Source: Carposina sasakii (lineage: Eukaryota; Arthropoda; Insecta; Lepidoptera; Carposinidae). Taken from it: DNA of 64,000 nt. Both the position numbers and the translations under genes were made by a program. Positions within the stretch are counted from its first letter, which is position 1. Each line of letters starts with the position of its first letter. Below are positions 38,716 to 51,130 of this stretch, one piece after another. The notes beneath the pieces were generated by a model, which saw only the letters and a list, made by a program, of their open reading frames with translations, made no database searches and was not told the origin of the DNA. The stretch is taken from positions 13,392,001 to 13,456,000 of the forward strand of contig CP053160.1 of NCBI GenBank assembly GCA_014607495.2, read 5' to 3'.

Positions 38716-39417
38716 ATAAGTGTGTACATGGCTGTTGTGCTGCCAAATCTCTTATATTCCTTCGAGGCGTGGTGCATGTACCGTCGCCACATACGCACTC
38801 TGGATCGATTCCACCTCAAGTGCCTCCGATCCATCATGAGAATCAGATGGTCCAACCGAGTGCGTAATACCGAAGTATTGCGAAGAGCCAATGTAAGTGC
38901 CATTGAGGCCTACTTAATGCGTCGGCAGCTTCGGTGGTGCGGTCATGTGTCTCGTATGGCGGAGGAGAGATTGGCTAAGAGCATCTTCTTTTCTGAACTA
39001 GAGGAGGGCAAGCGGAAACGCGGCGGGCAACTCCTCAGATACAAAGATGTTCAGAAAAGACATGAAGAGATGCAATATAGATCCATCTAAATGGGAAGTT
39101 TTGTCAGCACAACGACCAGAGTGGCGCAGGACGGTGATAAAGCAAGTACACGAGTTCGAGGAGCAGCGTCAAGCTGACCTTGACGCTAAACGTGATGAAC
39201 TAAAGACTCGTCCTCCTGCTGCCATTATCTATAATACAATAATGGCGCACTAACCTGTCCTCTGTGTGCGCAGGCGTTCAGGGCGAAGATTGGCTATGTA
39301 AATGTAAGCCATCTCCGAGCGCATGAACGCCAACTTAGTAATATCTACTCGTAGGAGTAGAAGTGGTCGCCATGACCGAAATTGGTCGGAGGTCATCATT
39401 ATCATCATTATCATCAT
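38716..39417 (+). mobile_element. 5'-truncated LINE in the right arm
   Basis: Encodes [35 protein letters not shown], then [23 protein letters not shown] and, after a frameshift near 39050, [36 protein letters not shown]. This is the C-terminus of a non-LTR retrotransposon protein. It ends in 'catcattatcatcattatca'. The left arm shows the uninterrupted target (gcaacatata..), which fixes the borders. Confidence 0.82.
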
Positions 39418-39633
39418 ATTGTCAGACGTAAAGTTTCGAAGCCTAGTCCTTTTTTCTCTTTTGTCATATGGCCTATTTTATATAAAAATTATATAAATCT
39501 GACAATATTATGCCTCCTAAACTTCGTACACGGCTTAACGCAATATATATTTGCCCTTTAGTTAAATTTTACTTTAGTAAGTTCGAGTTTTGGGAGGAAG
39601 TCGGTTTTTCGTTTAAAAAAAATTTTTTTGAAG

Positions 39634-39978
39634 TCTGTTAAAAAGCAGACGGTGTTACAAAATATTTGTTTCTGGGAAGAGGCCGAATTAAAAATTAAAC
39701 TGAAAAGCATTTCTAAAGCCTGAAAATTATGTAGACCTGCCGACTCTGATCAATAAAATTTTATTACTCTGGTCCAGATAGAATCGCTTTAATTATCATT
39801 AGACAGAGATTTATTTATAAAAACATAGCTAATTAGAGAGTAAAGTTTACCTTTTGAGCAACGGCAATCAAATTATTTAGCCGTCTTTATTACCATTATA
39901 TATTATCATTTAGTATAGTAGGTATTATATATTGCATTTATATTTTGAGGAATCAAACTTCATCCCCGAACATATATA
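39634..39978. other. Intergenic, nothing recognised
   Basis: AT-rich with no repeat or coding match. Confidence 0.5.
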
Positions 39979-40238
39979 CAGGGTGTAACAAAAAGGGTAT
40001 GTTAAGCAAAAAGCTATGTGAATAGCCCACTGTAGAGGACCTATTCACAAAATTTGAGACCCGAAATCACATGTTTATTTTCCCCGATAGTATGGAGAAT
40101 TTTTAAATATCTCAGGAAATTTCATACAATCTTGAAAAATAAACATGTGATTTCGAGTCTGAAATTTTGGAAATAGGTTCTCTATAGTGGGCTATTTACA
40201 TAGCTTTTCGCTTAATATACCCTTTCTGTTACACCCTG
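39979..40238. mobile_element. Palindromic MITE family B, best copy
   Basis: TA|CAGGGTGTAACAAAAAGG to CCTTTCTGTTACACCCTG|TA, 260 bp. The halves fold on each other almost end to end. Confidence 0.88.
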
Positions 40239-41138
40239 TATACATATATACTTTCTTTATAGTACAATAAGCATTCATCTTGATCATGATATAAATGACA
40301 AATATTTGCACAAGTGTATTAACTACTTATCTATCTACTAATAAAATGTATAATAATATTATTTACTTATATGATATTGTTTGTGGACAAATACGGAGCT
40401 CAAATTGAGCACAACCGGAAAAAGGAGAATTCTGATCGAATCTTCCTTATTATGGCACGAGGAAACTTTTGCTTATATCGTGCGTGACCACAGGTCATGA
40501 CATGCTATTTCTAATGACAATTCCGCATGAAGCAGCGAACATTCCGGGTGATTATAGTTGGAAATACTCTCGAAAGCTCGTTATAGCAAAATTGTACAGT
40601 GTTACGGTATCTCACGCATTTTCTGACCGGCTCTATGAAAAACTACTATAACTGCATATAACTGAAAGATCTTGAAAATCTTGTACAACGTGTAAAGATT
40701 TAGTATTCAGGCAATCCGTTGATCATGATATGTACCTATAGTATCTATATATTTTATGTAGATAATATTCTTATTACTAGAAACGCACATTGTCATTGGA
40801 ATACTATAGTACATTTTTGCTATAACATTGTTGCCAACTTGCTGTTGTTATTATTTAACTATCAGAGTTTATTATTTAATTCGGAACCACGTTTTAAACT
40901 ATCACTGAGCCAATAAGCCTCAGATTAAAGTGACAGAAATTTATATTAATTAAATCTACGTGGAAAATGAACGTTGAGCAGAGCTTTTAAGCCCTAGTTA
41001 AGCCTTTGTTACAAACTTTCTAACTAACAAAACTTTTTATACTGGCATATAAAAGCAATTTAATTCATTTGCACCTACCGTTATAAGTATGTACGTACGT
41101 ACATACATTGGTAATAGCAGTCGTAACTCCAAAAATCT
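40239..41138. other. Intergenic, nothing recognised
   Basis: AT-rich. The 60- to 65-codon ORFs here look random (AT-rich codons, no motifs). Confidence 0.5.
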
Positions 41139-41596
41139 ATACATATAATAAAAATGTAACGGATCGCTGTCTGTACATGGAAGATATATGAGAAAAAATA
41201 TTATAGGAGACCTTTATCAACGCAATAGTACCCAAAATAATGATTTTTTAATTTTTTTTAATGTTATCCGAGTAATTGACCCGGTAGCTCAGTGGTTAGA
41301 GTGGCTGGCACGGTTTGCAGTGGTCGTGGGTTCGATTCCCACTCGGGTGAAGAATTTTTTCCATTTCTTTATTAATAATTTTATAAATTTTTGTCTGTTT
41401 GTCGGTTTGTCTGTGCGTTTGTGCACGCTTAGAAATGGCTGAACCGATTTCGATGCAGTTTTCAAGAATATATTGTGACAGGTCCCATAGAAACACATAG
41501 GCTACTTTTATCCCGGGAAAATGTTTTTATCCCGGATAATTTCGACATTTTGTTTATTCTGTAGTCCACGCGGACAGAGTCGCGGGCGTCCACTGG
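41139..41596 (+). mobile_element. Helitron-like element carrying a SINE S1 core
   Basis: Begins 'tctatacatataataaaaatg' with 'gctgaaccgatttcgatg' inside. It ends near 'tccacgcggacagagtcgcgggcgtccact', the decayed Helitron hairpin. A tRNA-like S1 core (41276-41348: TAGCTCAGTGG, GGTTCGATTCCC) and its tail are inserted at about 41270-41388. Confidence 0.65.
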
Positions 41597-44500
41597 TAAA
41601 TAATATATTTCTTATTTATAGCCGTTAGGTATAGGCAATGGCGCGCTGTTTACGGCCGAAGGAAAGGAATATACTTACTCTCTAAGGCAAGAAAGAAGAA
41701 GAAAGAGAATTTTTTAAGTAATTGAGTTTTAATTGAGACATTAGCCAAAAACTTGATAAAGATTTAAATAAAAACATAAAAAAGTTAGAGCTGTGGTAAT
41801 CGGACAAGTATTTAAAAATATGATTCTAAAATGCCTCTTTTGTCTGATCGATCACAGCGCCTTAAAGCAGCCTTTGAACCATATATGCTCTCCACATATT
41901 TTATGCTATATGTGGATTTCAAACCCTCTATTGAACTTCATTAACATCATGAGCCGATGCCGATGAACATGATTGATATCACGTAGGTATCCATCCTTCT
42001 ATTTCGATACTGCTGTATCAAATAAAACGTTTTAAAGTACATACATACCTACAGGACGGCGCGGCGTGCAGTAGGTTATAAAAATATACAGTTACGCCAG
42101 TGCCATCTATATTTCGGAAACAGAACTACCGACCGAACACAACGTAAGGGATGGGTTCGGATGAGAACCCTTGGCTGTTCAACTACCTGTGCAAAACCAT
42201 CAACCCCTGTATGAAGTTCCTGCTACGCTAGTTCAGAAATTTTTGAATAGATGGCGTGAAATAAATCGGTGTACCCTAAATACAATTCCTTTACATATAA
42301 AAACTGCCGGCCAGAGGGCATAATTAATATTAGGTACACTGCTGGCTGAGCCACCTAGAAATGTGTGCTAAGTTATAGAATCAATATGATATACGTAGGC
42401 ATGTCACATTGAGATAAGATCTAAATTGTTTTGTACGGTCCGTAATGGTACCTAGGCAGGTTTATTCTTAAACATATACGTATACTTAAAAGCTATCTTT
42501 CAGTAGCTAGGTACTAACATAAAGCTACATTATCTAAACAATAATTTTGCAGTATCTGCCATCAGTTTTTCACGACTACCTGCAACTGCAATGATTAATT
42601 CCGCGTTCCATATGGTACGCGAAATAATAGTGAAACAAAAACTCTCAGAAACACAATCAGCAAAAGCAGCAAATAATACATTTGACAAGAAGTCACGAAA
42701 ACATATAACGAGTACGAATCCGGTGTGATACGAAATAAGCTGAATTTGTTTCCGTCTTTTGGGTCGAGTCATTTCCTACTTCCGAAGATTCGCCTGCTAC
42801 TGCGATTTATTGTGAGCCGTCGAAGTATTGTAATATCATAATTTATAGTGTCCAAACCGAGTTGATAATCGGCATAAATACATTCTGTGATACACCGTAT
42901 TTTCGTCTAGCTTCCCCTAATATCCCGTTTTGTGGTATTAAATATTTATGAGCGTGAGTGAAGTGCTTGGGGATCATAAAGAATGTGCAGGTTTCTTAAC
43001 TTACGTAGCAACCGAAATATTGATGATAAATTCATTATTTCAATACACTTAGTACATACCAGTTTACCTATAGGTACAGTCGCCAGTCGGAAAGTTCAGT
43101 CTGATTTACCTATATTTAATTCTTCAGAAAAGAAAACCTCCAATAGCGTTGCATTTCTCTCCAAGTAAAATACTATGCCAAACACCCAAAGCGAATGCCT
43201 GACATAAAAAAATGTATCTCTGAAAATGTTTTCGATTTCCCACACCCTACCCTAACACTATTGTGCTAAGTTACGACGAAGCCGATAAATCTGTAGTGGG
43301 TGATGGATGCGACGGGCTGGCAGACTGCGCTGACGTTGCGCTTACCGAGCAGCGGGAGAATGCCACTGGCGGGAATCGAACAATGTTAGTGATATACATC
43401 TACACACCGATAGATTGAGGAAACACCAAAATCTAAGTTACTTTGGTATGTCTCACATTTATGTGGAGCTTGTTGGCGTGAAGTTGGTGTAAAGTGTTAT
43501 AACTGAGTGTGATCAAATCTTCTTCATGGATCAACTCGAGTACCCACAGATTACTATTAGTACAATTCCCATATTGAAGACACCTTTAATTTAGTGTATT
43601 CTTTAGTACGACTTCACGTTTTGTGCCCCAAGCCAGCGTATTACAGAATACCAAAGCTAACATGGTACTTGAATACTGCCACTCACGATCATGTCCGTTG
43701 CAGTGCAAATAATAACGTCACTTCTTTACCCAGAACAGAGACTAGCAAATTTACAGTCACGTCCTAAAAATGTTAACTAACGCATCTCCTATCTAAATCC
43801 ATTATCCAGGATTGATACTAGCGCCTACATGGCTCGCAAATTGAAAATTGCCTGTCCATACAATGCGTTCATTATGTGCTAACAGCTTGCTTACCATTGT
43901 GAAGGCTGTCTACCGCTAAATGGAAATAGAACTGGTATGGAAGGGGACCATTTTTGCGCTTAAATTACGGGTAGTAAGAGCGATTGTACAAACGAGAGCC
44001 GGGCACTGAGGAATCCACAAAGTGAGCTCGCTTTTGATATCAGGAAAGATTTTAATAAGGAATCTTTTTATTGAAGATGTAGAGTAGAAAGAGACTTTTC
44101 TCCGTAATTGGTTGTACTCGTATATACAACTTGGCTTAGAATTGTAGTAAATAAAATTTTAATGCGGTTTATACCCATTAAATATAATTAAAAAAAAGAA
44201 TGAAGACCACACTTAGGTAGATAATGTGTCTTATAAAAACAATATAAGTTTGTGTAACCCGAATACAACTTTGAAGTTATCTAGTCTTTGGTCTTGAAAT
44301 ACCATTGGGTCTAACGCGTTTCGGAAAAAAAGTTCATTTTAAATTTTAATTTATTTGTTATTATTATTCCTCGTAAGAATCAATATTTAGGGCTTCTGCT
44401 GTCAAACTTTCTAAGGTTCTGAGAAATTGAAACCTATGAAACTTCGTTCATGATTTTTACCCATAATTTCATTCTATTTATATTGAAATAGTAACTTTCT

Positions 44501-45510
44501 AAAACGCCGCTATAAGCTGTGCAAAGCAACTCGCTTCTAAGATGTAAAAAGCTTGCACCAATTATAATGTTGATACATTATCTTTAGATACATAGGTATA
44601 ATAAATAACATACATTGGAGTATCTGTTATATCTTACAAGTACGATTGTGATCAAGTGTGCTAATGTTTACTATCAACGCTTCTATCTTTAAAAAAACGG
44701 GGTGTAAGAGCAGCTGCAAACCTAGTCCTTACTGATTCAATCCCGTATGTATTCAATCTATAAAGATAGTCTGAATATTTGAGAGCACTCAGACGTATTT
44801 ATGAAACTCCCAGGTACAAGTTATAATGCACTTTAAGTTTTAGCATGGACAAGTTTCTGATCGCAGCACCAACTAATTCTGTAACGTTGTCGTTATGATA
44901 TCGGTATAGAGTATTTTAAAGAATTTTAACGTTATCTTAGCTTTTTACTACGGCTTTATATGCGTAGAGCATGAACTTGCCCAGCATTTTGTAAAGTGTA
45001 GACAAAAAAATCTTATGAAGTAGAATTTCAAAAACAATTGATTAAATAATACATTTTTTACCTGTCTTCACTACCATACACACCCACCCCTTGAATTTCT
45101 TCATTTACACCTATTACCTAACAACACCAAATCGGCAATCTAAAAAATATCATGGCAAAATGTCTCCTTGCCTTACTGTGGCTTGGGGAAGCGATATAAA
45201 CTTAAGTTTTATCTACGTCCTACTTTATCAATTAGACTGAAACCATATAAATTGGGCCATAATAGCAGTGTCCATAAATCTATGTTTCGCTATAATAGCA
45301 TGAAAACAAATAATATAGAACATAAATCACAAGTTCATTATTTTTGTATCACGACACATTATTGGTGACTATTCCCTGAACTCATATTTGATTGATCGTT
45401 TCTGATACAGGTGATGTCGTGTCTACCATCGATCAGACTGCCCTTGGCAATGACGAATGCTAAGTAATGGATTATGTAAGGATAAAATATATTATTATAG
45501 GTATGTGAAA
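41597..45510. other. Intergenic, no gene seen
   Basis: About 3.9 kb. There is a GC-richer patch at 43290-43380 with 'gggaatcgaac' (B-box-like on the minus strand), possibly an old SINE head. The reverse ORF 42530-42772 (80 codons) lacks motifs or splice support. Confidence 0.5.
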
Positions 45511-45809
45511 TGTGTGTATGTAGACGTCCAAGATCACCGACATAGCTGAACGGTCCAGCAAGCTGAAGTGGCAATGGGCAGGGCACATAGCTCGAAGAAG
45601 TGATGGCCGATGGAGTCGGAAAGTTCTAGAGTCGATACCACGTATCGGCAAGCGCAGCGTGGGAAGGCCACCCGCGAGGTGGACGGATGACCTGGCCAAG
45701 GTTGCGGGCGTCGGTTGGATGCAGGCTGCTTCCGACCGGTCGGAGTGGAGGTTGTTGGGGGAGGCCTATGTCCAACAGTGGACTTCTCAGGGCTGTAAAT
45801 GATGAGGAA
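45511..45809 (+). mobile_element. 5'-truncated RTE copy, 299 bp, with target duplication
   Basis: From 'gtagacgtccaagatcaccga' to 'ggctgtaaatgatgagg'. It aligns with 12530-12815 and still reads KITDIAERSSKLKWQWAGHIARRSDGRWSRKVLE-like in sections. Flanked by TGTGAAAT at 45503-45510 and 45810-45817. The first dozen bases (GTGTGTATG) are filler not found in the longer copy. Confidence 0.82.
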
Positions 45810-46007
45810 TGTGAAATTGAAGTAAATGGTAAAGCTGTTTTTGTCTTTGGGTGCTAGATATTTTAACGGAAAAAATAAATAAAATAGAATTACATGATTT
45901 GTAAATCATAATAAAGAACGTTATAGTAAATATAGTAATAATGGAATATAACGATCGCTAAGTAATTATAATATAGGCATTATAAAATGTTTATTATAGG
46001 CATTATA

Positions 46008-46080
46008 AAGTGGTTGTGAGTTCAAATCTCACTCGAGTAAAGAATTTTTTTCATTTTCTTATTAATATTTTATAATATAA
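46008..46080 (+). repeat. SINE S1, 3' half only
   Basis: 'gttgtgagttcaaatctcactcgagtaaagaatttttttcat' matches the T-arm and tail of the S1 copies. The B-box is mutated (GTTCAAATCTC). Confidence 0.65.
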
Positions 46081-46676
46081 TTATTTTTATTGCTTATAAA
46101 TATCCATTATATAGATTATAAAGACTATTCTGGGCTAGACTAGAATAGTTTTCCTGCCATATGTAAGCGATACATATGGTAGGAAAATGAAAGTATAAAA
46201 TAAAAATTTTACCAACAATAATTTCTTATTTAAAATCGGACACCCACCGTGGGTGGGTTCGATTTGTAGTGCCTTCGGTTTGTATTGGATTTTTTTTTGC
46301 TATTAGACACTAATTTAGCCCAGAATACGAGTAATCTTTATAAGCTCTATATTTATAAGGAATATTAAAGTAATTACATATATTATAGGCATATGCATTA
46401 TTTTATGTTTACTGCCTGGGGCAACTGCCGAGTTGTCACTAGGTGGCACTCCATCCATATGTTTTGATTGATGATTTAGGATACAGTTAAATGTCTCATT
46501 AGTTATCGATCATACTTCATACCGCCCTTAGTAATGGAAAAATAAGAACTACTCATAGATTTTAGGTTATTAGGTAACTAGGCAACGACACCGGCATTTA
46601 TTTCTTTCTGTATATGATACCATATGTTCTACGTTAGTAGATTACATACATTTGTATACACACCGCTGTATTTCCT

Positions 46677-46870
46677 AGAATGGGGTAGCCAGAACTGCAC
46701 GGATCGCGGAGGAGACCCTAAAGCTACATTCATCACAGCGGCATCAGATGTCAAGTTGCTAGCTCACCGCCTGAGAGAATGCCCCTAAATTCCTTAGCGG
46801 ACTGCTACGACTTGCACGGATCGAGATGCAGCTGATGTATTCTAGTGAAGCCCTGCATCGGCTCAGGAAT
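46677..46870 (-). repeat. Repeat family K, longest copy
   Basis: 'ggggtagccagaactgcacggatc' at one end and 'tgatgtattctagtgaagccctgcatcggctcagg' at the other. It is the reverse of 19455-19640 and 26835-27030. Confidence 0.72.
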
Positions 46871-48480
46871 AGTAGGTAGATAATGACATGTAAAATGTAA
46901 ACTTTCAAGTTAATTATTACCTATGATTATATGACAGCATAAAAAACTACCAGTCAGTTAAGTTTAAAACTCACCTACGATATACGACATAAAACAAGAC
47001 AAATGTATTAAACGAAGTCAAATTCCTATTAACCTTTGTAAGATCTAATCAATGTAATAGTTATAATTTATGTCATGTGTACACCTAATATTATTTGAGT
47101 ACGTGAGGCTCGTGTCTCTAAGACATTAATTAAAGGTTCCTGCCAGCACAAGGAGGTGCCTCCACGAGATCAGACAAGCTCGTATCCAAAATATCGAGAC
47201 ACGTCTTTTCTCAAAACTTTCCCAATAAATTGTAAGGACTTGAGACAAAATCTGGGGTCTAGATAAAACGGTGAAGCTTGATACACGCTCGTACGATAGA
47301 TTAGTATAATTACGGAACGTTCTTAATAATGAAACTAATGTCTTCGACACTGCAGATATTGCAGCTGCTTGAGTGTAAAAACCGCGTTTTAAGCCAAACA
47401 CACGTTTGACAGCAAAATGTATGTATCATATTATAATTATATTCAATGTACATATTATCTGTCAAATTGCTAACTTACTTATTATTTATTTTAAAATTTC
47501 ACCTGGGATTATTATTTTCATTTGACAGCTGGATTAACCGGGGACAGTTAGTGCAAGCTTCTAGGATCGTTGGATGCACAAAACAAGTAGGTACGTGTAC
47601 CTACTAATACAAGGTTCGGGATAGTTTGATGCAACGCTTTTACGACTTTATGCATGGAATACAACCTAAAAAATAGATCATATCATTATATACTTAGTAT
47701 ACCATATAACATCATATACATATATGGTTTACTTATATAATAAAATACAAGAGTAGACAATAAAACACAGGATTCACCGTAATATAGTACAGGGCGGCGA
47801 TACGCCATTGACACATTGGCAGGGAGCTGCGTAGCTTGAACATTTTATTCATGCATGTCACGATCTTTATTGCGCATATGCTTAAGCACCAAACCATGTT
47901 TACTTTATTTTAAGTACTATGTGTGCCTCGGGAGTATTTCATCCTCACTTGATAAGGTTATTACAAATTAAGATTATTTTTTATTCACATGAATATTCAT
48001 TAGACGGACTAAAATCAGTCATTGTGAAAATGAGCAAAGTCAAAAAGTCTTTACGTTAAGTAACTATAAGATTCGCCAATGAACTAACTAAGAAGTTTAC
48101 CTTATATATTTTTAATACCCACTTAACGGATTACTTATAAATCTTATAATTTCATTCAAAAGCATTTCATCTTTATAATAGGTAGTAAAAAAAACTGTAA
48201 GATATTTTCAGATATTTGAAGAGACTAACTCTTAGTCTACCGTTCGGACGAGGTCGGATTCGAAAAATGCTTCATCAATTCAGCCGTTCACGTTCAGTGG
48301 GTGTGATCGATGACAACGGCCCGATATTTGTCAGCGACACCATTTACATGTAAAATACGATAAAAAATTCTCCAAGCTTTATACAGTGCGGCTCATTGAG
48401 AACTCCATCGAACTAAGTTGAATAAAAAATTCACTATCTATATATCTATACATGATATAAAATACATTGTCGATCAATCG
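46871..48480. other. Intergenic, no gene seen
   Basis: AT-rich. The 91-codon reverse ORF at 47126-47401 has no recognisable domain, but its GC content is somewhat raised, so I leave it uncalled. Confidence 0.45.
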
Positions 48481-48488
48481 ATCGAGAC

Positions 48489-49675
48489 TAGAGAATACAA
48501 TTCCGGCCACTATTTCCAATCTCGGGATTTCGGGACTGAAAAAAGTCAATCGGGATTGGACCCGGGATTTGAGTACAAATGAAAATTACTAGAAAAATCC
48601 AAATCGTCGTGTAAATTCTAATTTTACTTTTATAATTAGGGCATTCAGACTGAAATCGAATAAAAAAAATGCAAATTTTCCTAGTAATATCAAACCGATT
48701 TCAAAGAAAGTAGAGCCTAGTGCATATTTACTTGAACTATATTAAGCCACTTTTGACTCGCTACTATAACCCGAATCCGGATTTATTTATTTGCCGATGC
48801 TATATGAAATTCAATACAAGTAGATATAATTATTTTATGTATTAAGTACCTATACAAAATTTTAAAATAAACCTAAGTACTTATCTATCTTACTCGTAAT
48901 AGTTATTGAAGTTAATATCCAAAAACTTTGAATGACTGACTAATTTTAAGATGATTTAGAAATGAATTATTTGACAACAAGACTATGAGGTATACATAAA
49001 TAGAGATTTATTTATATACATCATAATTAATTGAAACTATAACTTTTATAGCGCGCAGAAGCTAAACCGTGTTACTAGAAATTAGTTTAATAATATTTTT
49101 TGGAACTTTGCCAGATTAGGGTAAATAAAGTTACAGCGAAGGTGTAAGTTTCCGAAATGTTATATTGATATTACTTACATACGTTTAATCATGATCTGAC
49201 AAAAAGATTAGCGTTTTTGATACAGGATTAAGGATTTCAGTATTTGGTATATACCTATAAGTAGATCCCTCTCATATCTTATTTATGTTTTCAGGGTTAC
49301 GTGTACTTATCACTCGAAAAGAAAAAAATATTTTTTAATAAACAACAGTGAATTATTTTTCAAATACATTGCTGAAATTGTTAGTTTATGTAAAATATGT
49401 AAGTATTTAGAAAATCAATGTAAAAATAAGTAGTTATTATTGTCGCTACTGCTGATAGGTTTACCGCGAGATAAAGGTTATGATTAACTCTAAATGTAAA
49501 ACAAAATGGCCTATTTTCACACGATTGCGTTTAAAAGGACATGTAAAGTTAAAAATATTAATTATCTCTTTACTAACCTATGCACTTTGAAAATCCCGGT
49601 ATTGGCAAAATGTAATCCCGAAATTTTCGGGATTGAAAAAGGGTCGGGATCCCGGGATCCCGATTGTATTCTCTA
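48489..49675. mobile_element. Non-autonomous hAT-type element, 1187 bp
   Basis: Both ends read TAGAGAATACAAT as inverted repeats. Subterminal GGGATCCCGGGATCCCG-like palindromes lie next to the right end, with similar 'cgggatttcggga' text on the left. Flanked by ATCGAGAC at 48481-48488 and 49676-49683. An 8-bp duplication is the hAT mark. No transposase ORF. Confidence 0.88.
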
Positions 49676-50149
49676 ATCGAGACCTGAAACTTTGATGACG
49701 TAGCATAAGAAAGGATTTTCCGAAATTCCCACGGTAACGTAAATTTAATGGAATTTTGTAAGTATACGCGGACTTAAATAGTGATCGTTGATAAACAACG
49801 CTTGCTAGAGTATAAACGTGCTATATGAAGTTACTACACTCGGTATTTTGTTACACTGTACGTACGCTCCTTACTAGTCTCCATTATTTCTAACTGGACC
49901 AACTAGAAGATTACATAGACGAGCGATGGCGAATGTATTCTTAATTTTGCAAAATTTCAGTCTGTCACATTGCAGCAAACAAATGACAGACGTTAAATTC
50001 AACATTTTCTTGGACAAAACCATCATAATATTTGGTGCAATCAGAAAGATATCCTAATTCTAGTAGGCACATATTTTTATGTATATCAAAAGTTTTACAA
50101 TAATCGGATCTATTCTATGGATTTATGACCAACAAAATTGTCCTACTAC

Positions 50150-50300
50150 TACCAGCCTCCCTAGCATGACCACGCATCGTGGATATCGTATCGTACGATA
50201 TCGTATCGTCTCTATAGAAAATCCAACATGGCGGCTATATTTATCGTATTTTGACAGGCTAATTGTCGATAAATCGGTTTATCATATCGTGTTTCGCAGG
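50150..50300. mobile_element. Palindrome-rich MITE family L, copy 1
   Basis: 'ctagcatgaccacgcatcgtgg', then ATCGTATCGTACGATATCGT, 'ggcggctatatttatcgtatttt', and 'tatcatatcgtgtttcgcaggtcatgc' at the end. The ends are loosely inverted (GCATGACC/GGTCATGC). It matches 56614-56762. Confidence 0.72.
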
Positions 50301-51054
50301 TCATGCCACTTGTGCAGGTGTCCTAGTTGGTGTATTTAGCTAGTCGGCTCAACTTCTAAGTGTCTTGTCTATACCGTTCTAAGCACACTACTATCAGGAT
50401 TGCAAGCACTAAGCATAAGCAGCCACTTCGGACTAATTACTTGTAAGAGTGTAAGCTTATAGTAGGTAGGTATACTTTGTTCCCCGATGCGGGGAACTAA
50501 ATATTTACTAGAACTTCCGATAGGGGATACGGAGGAGTTGTTTCAATAATTAAGCGAATTTGGGACTACGCGCAATTTTTTATTTTTAACATATTATGTA
50601 TTTGAAATCTATTTCAAATATTTTCACGTTAACTTTTGTGTAAAAATCGATATTGTGACAGTTGCAGTAGAGACTTTTAAAAATCGTTACAGAAATACAG
50701 ACATCGTATTTAGTACTATTTTATCGTTATAATTTGATAATCGATAACATGTCTGTCTTCCACGGTCGATGCGCTGTAAGAAAGACTTAGTGCAGCAAAA
50801 CAGAACAGATATATTAATTTACTTAATTTTGCTAAGCTTTAGGCTCGTAACGTAATCAAAACGTGCTCATTTACGTAATAGCCTTGTTCCGCTGAAATAT
50901 CGTCCGCCATGTGTTCTGCTGTAATTGACTGTGCCGTAATGAAACGTCATTCACTTAGACGCTGGCACAACAAGACCATGGTCTAGAGATAATAGTAGAA
51001 CGGGTCCGTGCAACTACCTACACGTAATTTTGTGATAGCAGAGTTTTACTTATT

Positions 51055-51130
51055 TTTTGACAGTTTATAGCACTGGTTTATAGTGACGAAGTTGCATGTA
51101 CCTACGTACGTGTGTATTGCCAATTTTTGT
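51055..51130 (+). repeat. Fragment of the 20143-20315 fold-back MITE
   Basis: 'attttttgacagtttatagcactgg' and 'gtgtattgccaatttttg' match the left half of that element. Confidence 0.5.

Larger units (their letters stand above)
36857..39633. repeat. Long inverted repeat, arms of about 1.1 kb, no spacer
   Basis: The left arm (36857-37975) and right arm (37976-39633) meet at AAGTCGACTT. Matching pairs include 36940-36985 with 39508-39545, 37260-37410 with 38560-38715, and 37550-37800 with 38210-38440. Differences are mostly point changes plus insertions: family J in the left arm (36995-37247) and a LINE end in the right arm (38716-39417). A 58-base T run (38012-38069) faces a shorter A run (37918-37942). 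It is either a very long fold-back transposon or a head-to-head pair of one repeat. Confidence 0.85.

Noticed and set aside
41276..41348. A functional tRNA gene (also 21355, 51577)
   Set aside because: Core and flanks recur together with the same tail, anticodon arms are imperfect, and one copy is partly deleted: SINE heads.
42530..42772. 80-codon reverse ORF
   Set aside because: No motif, no neighbours, length within chance for this much DNA.
47126..47401. 91-codon reverse ORF with slightly raised GC
   Set aside because: No recognisable domain and no splice or promoter context.
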